NCBI RefSeq assembly: GCF_009735685.1
Contig: NZ_WHPN01000420.1
Span: 51,353-115,352 of the forward strand
DNA from: Streptomyces lycii
GTDB lineage: Bacteria > Actinomycetota > Actinomycetes > Streptomycetales > Streptomycetaceae
Direction of reading: 5' to 3'
DNA length: 64,000 nt
The translations under genes were made by a program, and so were the position numbers. The notes under the pieces are model-generated. The model was not told the DNA's origin. It was given only the letters and a program-made list of their open reading frames with translations, and ran no database searches. Shown here one piece after another: positions 23,723 through 33,221 of the stretch. Numbering within the stretch: the first letter of the stretch is position 1; the number at the start of each line of letters is the position of its first letter.

Positions 23723-26329
23723 GTGAGCACATACCAGGGAAGCCACCGCGCTGAGCGCCGAGGCGGGCCCCCGCGCGCCGCCGGACCCGAGACCGAACCG
23801 GATCCCCGGCCGGATCCCGATCTCTCCGCGTGGCCCGCGACCCGCGCGACGGGCGCGCCACGCGTGCCGGCCGGCCGGCACGCCCGCCCGGTGCCTCCGT
23901 CCCCGCCGCCGCCTTCGCCCCCGCTCCCGAGATCCGCCGACGACCGGAACCGTCCCGGCGGCGGGTCGTCGTACGGCGGTGGGGCCTGCGGCGCCGACGC
24001 GTCGCCGGGCGGTGCGTTGCCGGGTGGTGCGTTGCCGGGTGGTGCGTCGTACGGCGGTGGGGCGTACGGCAGTTCCGGGTACGGCCGTGGGGTGAACGGC
24101 GGTCCCGTGTACGGCAGCCCGGCGTACGGCGGTCCGGCTTACGGCGGTCCGGCTTACGGGGACGGGCCGTACGGCGGCCCGGGCTGCGCGACTCCGTCGC
24201 ACGGGAGTTCACCACAGGATGCCCCGGCGCGCGGCCGCTTCACGGACGCCGCCCCGGCCGCCCCCGGCCGGACGGCGAACGGCGGCGTCCCGAGCACGGG
24301 CCCGGCGAACGCTTCGGCGAGCACCGGTCCGGCGAACACGGGACGGGTGAGCACCGGTCCGGTGAGCACCGGTCCTGCGAACAGAGGGCCGGAGTGCGGT
24401 GCCGCCGGACGCGGAGCTTCCGCGGGCGGCGCTCCGGGACCGGCCGCGTTCGCCCGGAGCACGCCCGCCCCCGGCACGCCCGTCCCCGGCCGTTTCGGCC
24501 CGCCGCCCGACCGGAGCGGTCCCGCCGGCCCGGGGTACGGTCCCCCGCCCACGGTCCGCGTCCCCCCGTACGGAACCGCCGAGCCCCCGCCGCGCGCCTT
24601 CCCCCGGCCGCCGGAGCGGCCCGGACCGGCCGGCGGCCACCACCGGTCCGGCGGTCCGGGCGGTACCGGCGCGACCGGTGGTACCGGCGCCGCCGGTACC
24701 ACCGACACCGGCGTGACCGGCGCGACCCGCGGTACCGGCGCGGCGACCGGCTTCGGTGCCCGGCCCGATGGCGGCCGCCCCGCTCCGGACCCCGGTGCCC
24801 GCCCCGGCAACCCCCGGCCCGCCACCGGCTTCGGCCCTCCGGCCCCGGGCTTCGCCCCTCCCGCCCCCGGCTTCGGCCCCCCGGCCGACCGCTTCGGTCA
24901 CCCGGCCGCCGACGGCTTCGGTCCCGCCGACCGCTTCGGTCACCCGGCCGACGGCTTCGGGGCCGCGCCCCGCCTTCCGGACCCGCCGTCCCGCCGGACC
25001 CCGGCCGCGCCGCCCACTCCGTACACCCACCCGCCGTACGACCCGTCCAGCGCCCGCACCGAGCCGCAGGTCCCGCTGCCCCGGCAGTACCCGGCGGCCG
25101 TCCAGGCCGACACCCTCGCCTACACCGTCGCGGGTCTGCCCCTCGCCCCGTCCGCCCCCGCCGCCCCGCCCGGGCCGGAACGGGGCGGCCGCGCCGCCGC
25201 CCGGCACGCCGCACGCCGCAAGCGCGGCATGCCCGGGCCCGCCGACCTGCGGCGGTTGCTGCCGCGCGCGCTCGTGCTCGCGTTCCTGGCCGGCGGCACC
25301 TGCGCCTTCGTCAGCGACGACAAGGAGGTGCGGCTGCGGGTCGACGGCGAGCCGCGCACCCTGCACACGTACGCCGACGACGTGGACGAACTGCTCGACG
25401 ACGAGGGGCTGCGCCTCGGCCCGCACGACGTCGTCGACCCCGTGCCCGGCGGAAGCCTGACCCACGGCGACGAGATCACCGTCCGGCACGGGCGCCCCCT
25501 CGCGCTCACCCTCGACGGGAGGAGCCGCCGCGCGTGGGTCACCGAGAACACCGTCGAGGGCGTGCTGCGCGAACTCGGGGTGCGCACCGACGGCGCGTAT
25601 CTGTCGCTGCCGCCCCGCACCCCGGTCCCGCGCGGCGGGCTCGCGCTGGAGGTGCGCACCGAACGCGCCGTGACGTTCCTGTCCGACGGCCGCGAGCGCA
25701 CCGTCCGCACCAACGCCGCCACCGTGCGCGAGGCGGTCGAGGCGGCGGGCATCGTGCTGCGCGGCCTGGACACCACGTCCGTCGACCCGGAGAGCTTCCC
25801 CCGGGACGGCCAGACGGTCACCGTCATGCGGATCACCGGCAGCCGGGAGACCCGCGAGGAGCCCGTTCCGTACCGCACGGTCGAGCGGGAGGACCCCGGG
25901 CTGTTCCGCGGCACCGAGGTGATCGACCGGTACGGCAAGCCGGGCGTGAAGCGCGTCACCTACGCCGTGCGCACCGTCAACGGCGTGCGGCAGAAGCCGA
26001 AGGCCGTGCGCACCGAGACCGTCCGGGAGCCGGTCACCCACGTGGTCCGCACCGGCACCCGGCCGCTGCCCGCCCGCGTGCCCGGCGCGGAGGGCCTGAA
26101 CTGGACGGCGATGGCCCGCTGCGAGTCCGGCGGCCGGCCGGACGCGGTCGACGTTTCCGGCCGGCTCGGCGGGCTCTACCAGCTCAGCACCGGCACCTGG
26201 CACCGGCTCGGCGGCACCGGCCGCCCGCAGCACGCGTCCGCCGCCGAGCAGACCTACCGCGCCAAGAAGCTGTACGTGCGACGGGGGGCGGCACCCTGGC
26301 CGGAATGCGGCCGTAAGCTTCACGAGTGA
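23723..26329 (+). CDS. Resuscitation-promoting-factor-type cell-wall hydrolase (RpfB-like) with giant N-terminus
   Basis: An 868-residue RpfB-like protein. Residues 1-500 are Gly/Pro/Tyr/Ser-rich low complexity with YGGPAYGG-type and TGPANxG-type repeats. A membrane anchor is at about 514-530, then DUF348 ubiquitin-like domains (two or three), a G5 domain (about 710-785) and a C-terminal lysozyme-like Rpf domain with catalytic Glu801 in MARCESGGRPD. The Rpf domain ends in PWPECGRKLHE. These enzymes cleave peptidoglycan and aid spore germination. The order rpf-ksgA-ispE is conserved in Streptomyces; ksgA begins within its stop (GTGA). GTG 23723 has GGAG upstream. The size of the cytoplasmic N-terminus is unusual, since related proteins are about half as long. 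Confidence 0.85.
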   Translation: MSTYQGSHRAERRGGPPRAAGPETEPDPRPDPDLSAWPATRATGAPRVPAGRHARPVPPSPPPPSPPLPRSADDRNRPGGGSSYGGGACGADASPGGALPGGALPGGASYGGGAYGSSGYGRGVNGGPVYGSPAYGGPAYGGPAYGDGPYGGPGCATPSHGSSPQDAPARGRFTDAAPAAPGRTANGGVPSTGPANASASTGPANTGRVSTGPVSTGPANRGPECGAAGRGASAGGAPGPAAFARSTPAPGTPVPGRFGPPPDRSGPAGPGYGPPPTVRVPPYGTAEPPPRAFPRPPERPGPAGGHHRSGGPGGTGATGGTGAAGTTDTGVTGATRGTGAATGFGARPDGGRPAPDPGARPGNPRPATGFGPPAPGFAPPAPGFGPPADRFGHPAADGFGPADRFGHPADGFGAAPRLPDPPSRRTPAAPPTPYTHPPYDPSSARTEPQVPLPRQYPAAVQADTLAYTVAGLPLAPSAPAAPPGPERGGRAAARHAARRKRGMPGPADLRRLLPRALVLAFLAGGTCAFVSDDKEVRLRVDGEPRTLHTYADDVDELLDDEGLRLGPHDVVDPVPGGSLTHGDEITVRHGRPLALTLDGRSRRAWVTENTVEGVLRELGVRTDGAYLSLPPRTPVPRGGLALEVRTERAVTFLSDGRERTVRTNAATVREAVEAAGIVLRGLDTTSVDPESFPRDGQTVTVMRITGSRETREEPVPYRTVEREDPGLFRGTEVIDRYGKPGVKRVTYAVRTVNGVRQKPKAVRTETVREPVTHVVRTGTRPLPARVPGAEGLNWTAMARCESGGRPDAVDVSGRLGGLYQLSTGTWHRLGGTGRPQHASAAEQTYRAKKLYVRRGAAPWPECGRKLHE

Positions 26330-27435
26330 GCACGAGCAGCCCCCCTCCCGACGAGCCCGGCCCCCTGCTGGGCCCCGCCGACGTCCGCGAACTCGCCGCA
26401 GCCCTGGGCGTACGCCCCACCAAGCAGCGCGGCCAGAACTTCGTCATCGACGCCAACACGGTGCGCCGGATCGTCCGCACCGCCCAGGTGCGCCCGGACG
26501 ACACGGTCGTCGAGATCGGGCCGGGGCTCGGCTCGCTCACCCTCGGGCTGCTGGAGGCGGCCGCCCGTGTCGTCGCCGTCGAGATCGACGACGTGCTCGC
26601 CGGGGCGCTCCCCGCGACGGTCGCCGCCCGCGTCCCGGACCGCGCCGACCGGTTCGCGCTGGTGCACTCCGACGCGATGCGGATCACCGAACTCCCCGGC
26701 CCGCCGCCGACCGCGCTGGTCGCCAACCTGCCGTACAACGTCGCCGTACCGGTGCTGCTGCACATGCTGGAGCGCTTCCCGAGCGTCGAACGGGTCCTCG
26801 TCATGGTCCAGTCGGAGGTCGCCGACCGGCTCGCGGCGGCGCCGGGCTCCAAGGTGTACGGGGTGCCGTCGGTGAAGGCCGCCTGGTACGCGCGGGTCAA
26901 GCGCGCCGGGGCCATCGGCCGGAACGTCTTCTGGCCCGCGCCCAACGTCGACTCCGGGCTGGTGTCGCTGGTCCGCCGGGCGGAGCCGCTGCCGACGAAG
27001 GCGACCCGCGAAGAGGTGTTCGCCGTCGTCGACGCGGCGTTCGCCCAGCGGCGCAAGACGCTGCGCGCGGCGCTCGCGGGCTGGGCGGGCTCCGCCGCGG
27101 CTGCCGGTGCCGCGCTGACCGCGGCGGGCATCTCCCCGCAGGCGCGCGGCGAATCGTTGACCGTGGAGCAGTTCGCGGCGATCGCCGAGCACAAGCCCGT
27201 ACGCGCCGCGACGCCCGGTGGCGCGGCCGGCGGCAGCCCCGGCGGCAGCTCCGGAACGCCGCCGTCCGCCGGCACGGCGGCCGATGACACCCCCGGACCG
27301 CCTCCGACCGCCGGCACGGCCGGCGACAGTCCGGCGACAGCGGCCGCCGGTGAGGCCGGTGACCGTCCCGAAGCGACACGGCCCGGCGGCGCGGCCGGTG
27401 ACCGTCCCGAACCGCCGCAGGAGAACGCCCCGTGA
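26326..27435 (+). CDS. rsmA: 16S rRNA (adenine1518-N6/adenine1519-N6)-dimethyltransferase
   Basis: KsgA/RsmA, which dimethylates A1518 and A1519 near the 3' end of 16S rRNA with SAM. Motifs: TKQRGQNFVIDANTVRRIV at the N-terminus, the SAM loop EIGPGLGSLTLGLLE, VEIDD, and the catalytic NLPYNV. The enzyme core ends near residue 290. The remaining 80 residues are Gly/Ala/Pro/Thr-rich and encoded by a degenerate repeat, absent from typical KsgA of about 280-300 residues. The start is GTG at 26326, overlapping the rpf stop, and its own stop overlaps ispE (GTGA at 27432-27435), so the three are translationally coupled. Confidence 0.95.
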   Translation: MSTSSPPPDEPGPLLGPADVRELAAALGVRPTKQRGQNFVIDANTVRRIVRTAQVRPDDTVVEIGPGLGSLTLGLLEAAARVVAVEIDDVLAGALPATVAARVPDRADRFALVHSDAMRITELPGPPPTALVANLPYNVAVPVLLHMLERFPSVERVLVMVQSEVADRLAAAPGSKVYGVPSVKAAWYARVKRAGAIGRNVFWPAPNVDSGLVSLVRRAEPLPTKATREEVFAVVDAAFAQRRKTLRAALAGWAGSAAAAGAALTAAGISPQARGESLTVEQFAAIAEHKPVRAATPGGAAGGSPGGSSGTPPSAGTAADDTPGPPPTAGTAGDSPATAAAGEAGDRPEATRPGGAAGDRPEPPQENAP

Positions 27436-28406
27436 CCGTGTCCGCCGCCCCCGCCGTCACCGTCCGCGTGCCCGCCAAGGTCAACGCCCAGCTCGCCGTC
27501 GGCGGGCTGCGCCCCGACGGCTTTCACGACCTGGCCAACGTCTTCCTCGCCGTCGGCCTGTACGACGAGGTCACCGCCGCCCCGGCCGACGAGCTGACCC
27601 TCACGGTCAGCGGCCCGGACGCCGCGCAGGTGCCGCTGGACCGCGGCAACCTCGCGGCCCGCGCCGCCGAGGCGCTCGCAGCCCGGCACGGTGTCGAACC
27701 GGACGTCCGGCTGCACATCGCCAAGGACATCCCCGTCGCCGGCGGCATGGCGGGCGGCAGCGCCGACGCCGCCGGGGCCCTGCTGGCCTGCGACGCCCTG
27801 TGGGGCACCGGCGCGAGCCGCGCCGAACTCCTCGGCATCTGCGCGGAACTGGGCAGCGACGTGCCGTTCAGCCTGGTCGGCGGCGCCGCGCTGGGCCGGG
27901 GCCGGGGCGAACGGCTCACCCCGCTCGACGTCGGCGGCACCTTCCACTGGGTGTTCGCCGTCGCCGACGGCGGCCTGTCCACCCCGGCCGTCTACCGCGA
28001 GTGCGACCGGCTGCGGGAGGTGTCCGGCGGCGGCGCGACCACGGCGGACGTCCCCGACCCCGAACCGTCCGCCGCGCTCCTCGACGCCCTGGCCGCCGGG
28101 GACACCGACGCGCTCGCCGCCGCCCTGACGGCGGGCGGGTCCAGCAACGACCTCCAGGCCGCGGCCGTCTCGCTGCGGCCCTCGCTGGCGGACACGCTGG
28201 CCGCGGGCACCGGGGCCGGCGCCCTCGCCGCCGTCGTCTCCGGATCCGGGCCGACCTGCGCCTTCCTGGCCCGCGACGCGGCGTCCGCCGACGCGCTCGC
28301 CACCGCCCTGACCGCGTCCGGAACCTGCCGCAGCGCCCGCCCGGCCACGGCTCCGGCAGCGGGCGCGACGATCCTCCCGGCGGAACGGGGCGTGACCGCG
28401 CACTGA
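27432..28406 (+). CDS. ispE: 4-diphosphocytidyl-2-C-methyl-D-erythritol kinase
   Basis: IspE phosphorylates the 2-hydroxyl of CDP-methylerythritol in the MEP isoprenoid pathway in the cytosol. This 324-residue protein has the GHMP-kinase signatures: VPAKVNAQLAVGGLRPDGFHDL at the N-terminus, the ATP-binding PVAGGMAGGSADAA loop, GSDVPFSLVGGAALGRGRGE, and the C-terminal VSGSGPTCAFLA motif. It is the last gene of the rpf-ksgA-ispE set and is followed by an 11-bp hairpin. The linkage to ksgA is common in bacteria. The sequence is of normal length with no unusual insertion. Confidence 0.95.
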   Translation: MTVSAAPAVTVRVPAKVNAQLAVGGLRPDGFHDLANVFLAVGLYDEVTAAPADELTLTVSGPDAAQVPLDRGNLAARAAEALAARHGVEPDVRLHIAKDIPVAGGMAGGSADAAGALLACDALWGTGASRAELLGICAELGSDVPFSLVGGAALGRGRGERLTPLDVGGTFHWVFAVADGGLSTPAVYRECDRLREVSGGGATTADVPDPEPSAALLDALAAGDTDALAAALTAGGSSNDLQAAAVSLRPSLADTLAAGTGAGALAAVVSGSGPTCAFLARDAASADALATALTASGTCRSARPATAPAAGATILPAERGVTAH

Positions 28407-28420
28407 CCGGCGCCACGGGG

Positions 28421-28447
28421 CGCCCGGCGGCCGGGAGCCGCCGGGCG
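28421..28447 (+). terminator. Hairpin terminator after ispE
   Basis: An 11-bp perfect stem (28421-28431 with 28437-28447; core GCCCGGCGGC/GCCGCCGGGC) with a CGGGA loop, 15 bases after the ispE stop. Confidence 0.7.
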
Positions 28448-28556
28448 GTGCGTACGGCCCTGCCCCGCACGGGCCGGTGCCCCGGGGCCGCGCGCCCGCG
28501 ATCTGAGTACCGCTACGGATACCGGTGAGTAGCCGGTGCCCGTAGCGTCGTGCGGC

Positions 28557-28913
28557 ATGGAGATCACCGAGAACGGGGACCCGGGCCGCCGGCCGCGGGG
28601 CGGGCGGAACGCCGCGGACCGGGCGGGACTGGCCGCGCTCGCCCTCCTGGTGCTGGGCACCGGGGCCTTCGTCGGGCTGCTCGGGCCGCTGCTCGCGATC
28701 GCCTGTTCGTCCTGCCAGGACGGCGTCCGCAGCCCCCTGGTGTTCGGCGAGGCGATCGTCGTCATCGCGCGGGCCGTGCTGCCGCTCGCGGTGCTGGGCA
28801 CCCTGGTGGCGATCTTCCATCCCCGGGGCGGCGCCCGGGCGGGCGGCACCGGACTGCTGGTGCTGGTCCTCATCTTCGTACTGATGCTGTTCCTGGGCCG
28901 CTTCGGCGGCTGA
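28557..28913 (+). CDS. Small membrane protein, conserved hypothetical
   Basis: A 118-residue protein with three or four hydrophobic segments (GLAALALLVLGTGAFVGLLG, VFGEAIVVIARAVLPLAVLG, LLVLVLIFVLMLFLG) after a short charged cytoplasmic leader. Two cysteines (ACSSCQDG) lie in the first external loop and might form a disulfide. I do not recognise a family. It sits between ispE and the ABC-F gene on the same strand, 89 bases before the latter. ATG 28557 is chosen as the first methionine of a sensible leader (MEITENGD). Confidence 0.7.
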   Translation: MEITENGDPGRRPRGGRNAADRAGLAALALLVLGTGAFVGLLGPLLAIACSSCQDGVRSPLVFGEAIVVIARAVLPLAVLGTLVAIFHPRGGARAGGTGLLVLVLIFVLMLFLGRFGG

Positions 28914-29002
28914 CCCGCGCGGACGGTGCACCCCGCGGTGGCGACTACCCTGGGCACCGATCGACATCGAGTGCCGCCCGGCGGCACGGAAGCGGGAGCG
29001 GA

Positions 29003-30829
29003 ATGGCCACGAACCTCGTCAATCTGGAAGCCGTCGGAAAGGTGTACGGCACCCGTGCACTGCTCGACGGTGTCTCCCTCGGCGTCAGCGAGGGCGACCG
29101 GATCGGCGTCGTCGGCCGCAACGGTGACGGCAAGACCACCCTCGTCCGGATCCTCGCCAAGCTGGAGGAGGCCGACGACGGCCGGGTCACCCACGCCGGC
29201 GGGCTGCGGCTGGGCGTGCTCACCCAGCACGACTCGCTGGACCCCGCGGCCACCGTCCGGCACGAGGTGATCGGCGACCTCGCCGACCACGAGTGGGCGG
29301 GCGACGCCCGGATCCGCGACATCCTCACCGGTCTCTTCGGCGGCCTCGACCTGCCGGGCTTCCCGCAGGGTCTGGACACCGTGATCGGCCCGCTGTCCGG
29401 CGGAGAGCGGCGCCGGATCGCGCTCGCGCAGCTGCTCATCGCCGAGCAGGACGTGATCGTCCTCGACGAGCCGACGAACCACCTCGACGTCGAGGGCATC
29501 TCCTGGCTCGCCGGACACCTCCGCGCCCGCCGCTCCGCGCTCGTCGTCGTCACCCACGACCGCTGGTTCCTCGACCAGGTCGCCACCCGCATGTGGGACG
29601 TGCAGCGCGGCGCCGTGCACGAGTACGAGGGCGGCTACTCCGACTACGTCTTCGCGCGGGCCGAGCGTGAGCGCATCGCCGCCACCGAGGAGACCAAGCG
29701 GCAGAACCTGATGCGCAAGGAGCTGGCCTGGCTGCGGCGCGGCGCCCCGGCCCGCACCAGTAAGCCCCGCTTCCGGATCGAGGCGGCGAACGAGCTGATC
29801 GCCGACGTCCCGCCGCCCCGGGACACCGCCGAGCTGATGAAGTTCGCGAACTCCCGGCTGGGCAAGACGGTCTTCGACCTGGAGGACGTCACCGTCCGGG
29901 CCGGTTCCAAGGAACTGCTGAAGCACCTCACCTGGCAGCTCGGCCCCGGCGACCGCGTCGGGCTGGTCGGCGTCAACGGCGCCGGGAAGACCTCCCTGCT
30001 GCGGGCGATGGCGGACGCCGCGTACAGCGACGGCGAACGGCAGCCCGCGGCCGGGCGGGTCAAGGTCGGCCGGACGGTGAAGCTGGCGTACCTCTCCCAG
30101 GAGGTCGCCGAACTCGAACCCACCTGGCGGGTCCTGGAGGCCGTGGAGCACGTCCGGCAGCGGGTCGACCTCGGCAAGGGCCGGGAGATGACCGCCTCGC
30201 AGCTGTGCGAGAAGTTCGGCTTCACCAAGGAGAAGCAGTGGACCCCGGTCGGTGACCTGTCCGGCGGCGAGCGCCGCAGGCTGCAGATCCTGCGGCTGCT
30301 GATGGACGAGCCCAACGTCCTCTTCCTCGACGAGCCGACCAACGACCTCGACATCGAGACCCTGACGCAGCTCGAGGACCTCCTCGACGGCTGGCCGGGC
30401 TCGCTCGTCGTGATCAGCCACGACCGCTACTTCCTGGAGCGGACCACCGACCGCGTCCTCGCGCTGCTCGGCGACGCCACCCTGCGGATGATGCCGCGCG
30501 GCATCGACGAGTATCTGGAGCGCCGCCGGCGGGTCGCCGAGGCCCAGGCGTCCGCGCCCGCGGCCGTCGCCTCCGCCGCTTCCGGCAAGCAGAAGCCGGC
30601 GGGTTCCACGGCGGGCGGCAAGGACGCGCGCGCCGCGAAGAAGGAACTCCAGCGGATCGAGCGGCGGTTGGACCGGATCAGCGAGCAGGAGGCGAAACTG
30701 CACGCCGGAATCGCCGAGAACGCCACGGATTTCGAGAAGGTGGCGAAGCTCGACACGGAGCTGCGGGAACTGGCCGCCGAGCGGGACGATCTGGAAATGC
30801 GCTGGCTGGAACTGGCCGAGGACGCCTGA
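29003..30829 (+). CDS. ABC-F family ATPase (ribosome-associated, no TM domain)
   Basis: A 608-residue duplicated ABC ATPase without membrane domains, as in the ABC-F group (Uup/EttA-like) that act on ribosomes or give antibiotic resistance. First domain: Walker A GRNGDGKTT, signature LSGGERRR, Walker B VIVLDEPTNHLD. An interdomain linker (EETKRQNLMRKELAWLRRG...PARTSKPRF) of the P-site tRNA-interaction type follows. Second domain: GVNGAGKTS, LSGGERRR, VLFLDEPTNDLD. The C-terminal 85 residues form a charged coiled coil (KKELQRIERRLDRISEQEAK), typical of Uup. It is likely cytosolic and monocistronic. A specific resistance role is not indicated. Confidence 0.93.
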   Translation: MATNLVNLEAVGKVYGTRALLDGVSLGVSEGDRIGVVGRNGDGKTTLVRILAKLEEADDGRVTHAGGLRLGVLTQHDSLDPAATVRHEVIGDLADHEWAGDARIRDILTGLFGGLDLPGFPQGLDTVIGPLSGGERRRIALAQLLIAEQDVIVLDEPTNHLDVEGISWLAGHLRARRSALVVVTHDRWFLDQVATRMWDVQRGAVHEYEGGYSDYVFARAERERIAATEETKRQNLMRKELAWLRRGAPARTSKPRFRIEAANELIADVPPPRDTAELMKFANSRLGKTVFDLEDVTVRAGSKELLKHLTWQLGPGDRVGLVGVNGAGKTSLLRAMADAAYSDGERQPAAGRVKVGRTVKLAYLSQEVAELEPTWRVLEAVEHVRQRVDLGKGREMTASQLCEKFGFTKEKQWTPVGDLSGGERRRLQILRLLMDEPNVLFLDEPTNDLDIETLTQLEDLLDGWPGSLVVISHDRYFLERTTDRVLALLGDATLRMMPRGIDEYLERRRRVAEAQASAPAAVASAASGKQKPAGSTAGGKDARAAKKELQRIERRLDRISEQEAKLHAGIAENATDFEKVAKLDTELRELAAERDDLEMRWLELAEDA

Positions 30830-31047
30830 CCGCGCGGGCAGGCCACGGGCGCGTCACGGGCAGGTCTCAGCTGTTCGATAGCAGTGCGACCGATTCCCTG
30901 CGGGGTCCGGCCCGGGTGATAGAAAGAACTCCGCTCGCCCTGCCGTCGGCGGGCGGGTCGTGTCCGATTCACTCCGATCTCAAGGGATTTCCGGGGGATC
31001 GCGGGGGAGACAGATCGGGCCATGTGCCCGCGTGAAGAGGAATGCCG

Positions 31048-32970
31048 ATGTCACAGCCGCCCCAGCCGCCCAACCAGCCTCCCGGCTCCGCCGGAGGCGA
31101 CGACCCGCAGCAGGGCGGCGCGCCCGGGCAGGGATCCGCCCCCGGTTTCGGAGCCCCGCAGCAGCCGTCGCTGGACAAGTCCCCGCAGGGCGACGGGCAA
31201 CAGCCGGGCGGCCACCCCGGGCAGCTGCCGGGTCAGGCCCCGCCGCCCCCGGCGCAGCCCCCGCAGATGCCCCCGCCCCCGCCCGCCGGCGGCTTCGGTG
31301 CCCCGGCCGACCCTCCGCCCGGCGGCTTCGGCGCGCCCACCCCGCCGCCCGGCGACGCCCAGCAGCCGGGATACGGCTATCCGGGCCCGCAGCCCGGTTA
31401 CGGCTACCCGAGCCCGGACCAGCAGCAGCCCGGTACCCAGCCTCCCGGTTACGGCTATCCCGGTCAGCAGCAGCCGTACGGCCAGCAGCCCTACGGCCAG
31501 CAGCAGTACGGCATGTACCCGCCCACCGGCCCGATGCCCGCCCCGGGCGCCCGGCCCGGCGGCCAGGCCGCCAAGCAGCGCATGATGATCGTCATCAGCG
31601 CGGTGGTGGCGGTGCTGCTCATCGTGGGCGGCGGCATCTGGTTCGCGAGCAGCGGTGACGACGACAAGAAGGACGAGGCCGGGAACTCCTCCGGCGGCTC
31701 GGGCGGTGGCGACAAGGGCGACGCCAAGGGCGGCAGCGGCGGCAACAAGCCGGAGAACGTCAACGGCAAGCTGCTGTACACGGTCCCGAAGCCGGAACTG
31801 ACGGACGTCACCACGCTGGACGGCCTGTGGGTCACCGACCAGACCTTCGCCAAGGGCTCGAAGGACTCCGTCCTCGGCCTGGACAAGGACACCGGCAAGG
31901 AGAAGTGGAAGATCGAGCTGGACGGCCAGCTCTGCTGGTCCTCGAAGCACGCCACCGAGGACGGCAAGGCCGCGGTGGTCTTCCAGGAGGCCAAGATCGG
32001 CAAGGACGGCCGGTACCAGCCGTGCAGCCAGGTGGCCCTGCTCGACCTCAACGCGGGCAAGAAGGTCTGGCAGAAGTCCGTCAAGGTCGGTGACGAGTAC
32101 GTCAAGTTCGACGAGGTGACCATCGGCCGGGGCGTGGTCGCGGCCGGCGGTCTCGACGGCGGTGCCGCCTGGAAGGTCGACGGCGGCAAGGAACTGTGGA
32201 AGCCGGACCAGACCTCCGAGTGCGAGGACGCGGGATACGCCGGCGGCGAGGCCCTGGTGGCCGTCCGCAGGTGCGGTTCCTACGACTCCCCGTCGTACGA
32301 GATCCAGAAGCTCGACCCGGCCTCCGGGAAGCCGCTGTTCTCGTACGAGGCGCCGGACGGCCTCGAGGGAGTGAGCATCGTGTCCACCAATCCGGTGGTC
32401 ATCGCCATCCGGGCCGGCGACATCCGGGTCTCGGACTTCATCGCGCTCGACGACAAGGGCAAGATGCGGAGCCGTATCCCGGCCGAGAAGGACAAGTACA
32501 CGATGGACTGCGACCTCGCGGTCGAGGCCTGCAAGATGATCGCGGTCGGCAACGACTCGCTGTACCTGCCGACGGCGGAGCACGAGAGCCAGTCCGAGGA
32601 CTACGGCCGGACCAACGAGATCGTCGCCATCGACCTCGCCACCGGCAAGCCCAAGGGCCAGGCCGAGGCGGGTGGCCGGCAGGTGATGGCGCCGCTCCAG
32701 ATGGACGGCGACAACATCATCGCCTACCAGGAGTCGACGTTCGACCAGGGCGGCCGGGTCGTCAGCATCGACCCGAAGACGTTCAAGCACACGGTCCATC
32801 TCAAGAACCCCTCCTCGCAGGTCGACCTGGAGTCCAACTACCGGCTGTCGCTGAGCGTCGAGGCGGTGTACGCCGACGGGCGGCTCTACATGGGCAAGAC
32901 CATGCTCTCCGAGCGGGATTCGAGCAGCGACCAGAAGGAGCACCTCGCGGTCGTCTTCGGCGCGGAGTGA
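31048..32970 (+). CDS. Membrane protein with Pro-rich cytoplasmic tail and PQQ-like beta-propeller
   Basis: A 640-residue type II membrane protein. Residues 1-165 are Pro/Gln/Gly/Tyr-rich, with GYGYPGPQPGYGYPS-type repeats. A transmembrane helix follows (about 172-195, MMIVISAVVAVLLIVGGGIWFA), then an Asp/Lys/Gly/Ser linker. The external region (about 235-640) shows repeated GKEKWKIELDGQLCW / GKKVWQKS / GKELWKPD blades of the PQQ-dehydrogenase-like propeller fold. Such proteins resemble the sensor parts of Ser/Thr kinases and BamB-like propellers; the ligand is unknown. AAGAGGAA places the start at ATG 31048. A strong terminator follows at 32997. Confidence 0.8.
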   Translation: MSQPPQPPNQPPGSAGGDDPQQGGAPGQGSAPGFGAPQQPSLDKSPQGDGQQPGGHPGQLPGQAPPPPAQPPQMPPPPPAGGFGAPADPPPGGFGAPTPPPGDAQQPGYGYPGPQPGYGYPSPDQQQPGTQPPGYGYPGQQQPYGQQPYGQQQYGMYPPTGPMPAPGARPGGQAAKQRMMIVISAVVAVLLIVGGGIWFASSGDDDKKDEAGNSSGGSGGGDKGDAKGGSGGNKPENVNGKLLYTVPKPELTDVTTLDGLWVTDQTFAKGSKDSVLGLDKDTGKEKWKIELDGQLCWSSKHATEDGKAAVVFQEAKIGKDGRYQPCSQVALLDLNAGKKVWQKSVKVGDEYVKFDEVTIGRGVVAAGGLDGGAAWKVDGGKELWKPDQTSECEDAGYAGGEALVAVRRCGSYDSPSYEIQKLDPASGKPLFSYEAPDGLEGVSIVSTNPVVIAIRAGDIRVSDFIALDDKGKMRSRIPAEKDKYTMDCDLAVEACKMIAVGNDSLYLPTAEHESQSEDYGRTNEIVAIDLATGKPKGQAEAGGRQVMAPLQMDGDNIIAYQESTFDQGGRVVSIDPKTFKHTVHLKNPSSQVDLESNYRLSLSVEAVYADGRLYMGKTMLSERDSSSDQKEHLAVVFGAE

Positions 32971-32996
32971 GCTGAGGGCGGCACAGGCTTTCCCGA

Positions 32997-33028
32997 AAGG
33001 GCCCGGCGGATCTGTCCGCCGGGCCCTT
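32997..33028 (+). terminator. Strong intrinsic terminator
   Basis: A perfect 14-bp stem, AAGGGCCCGGCGGA (32997-33010) and its complement (33015-33028), with a TCTG tetraloop, 27 bases past the PQQ-propeller gene stop. Confidence 0.9.
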
Positions 33029-33221
33029 CCCGGTTGCCCGCCGGTGCGTTTCGGCGCGGGCACGGATGCCCCGGCGGACGGACCCGGCCGGTTTCGGTCC
33101 CGAATGGCCGGTAATTCGGCATTCCGGCGGCCTTCTCCACAGGAGAGGGCGCGAGACGGCGGGTGAGCGTGTAGCTTCCGGGGGCAAGGGGCCCGGGGGC
33201 TTCCGGGGACTGGGGGAGCTC

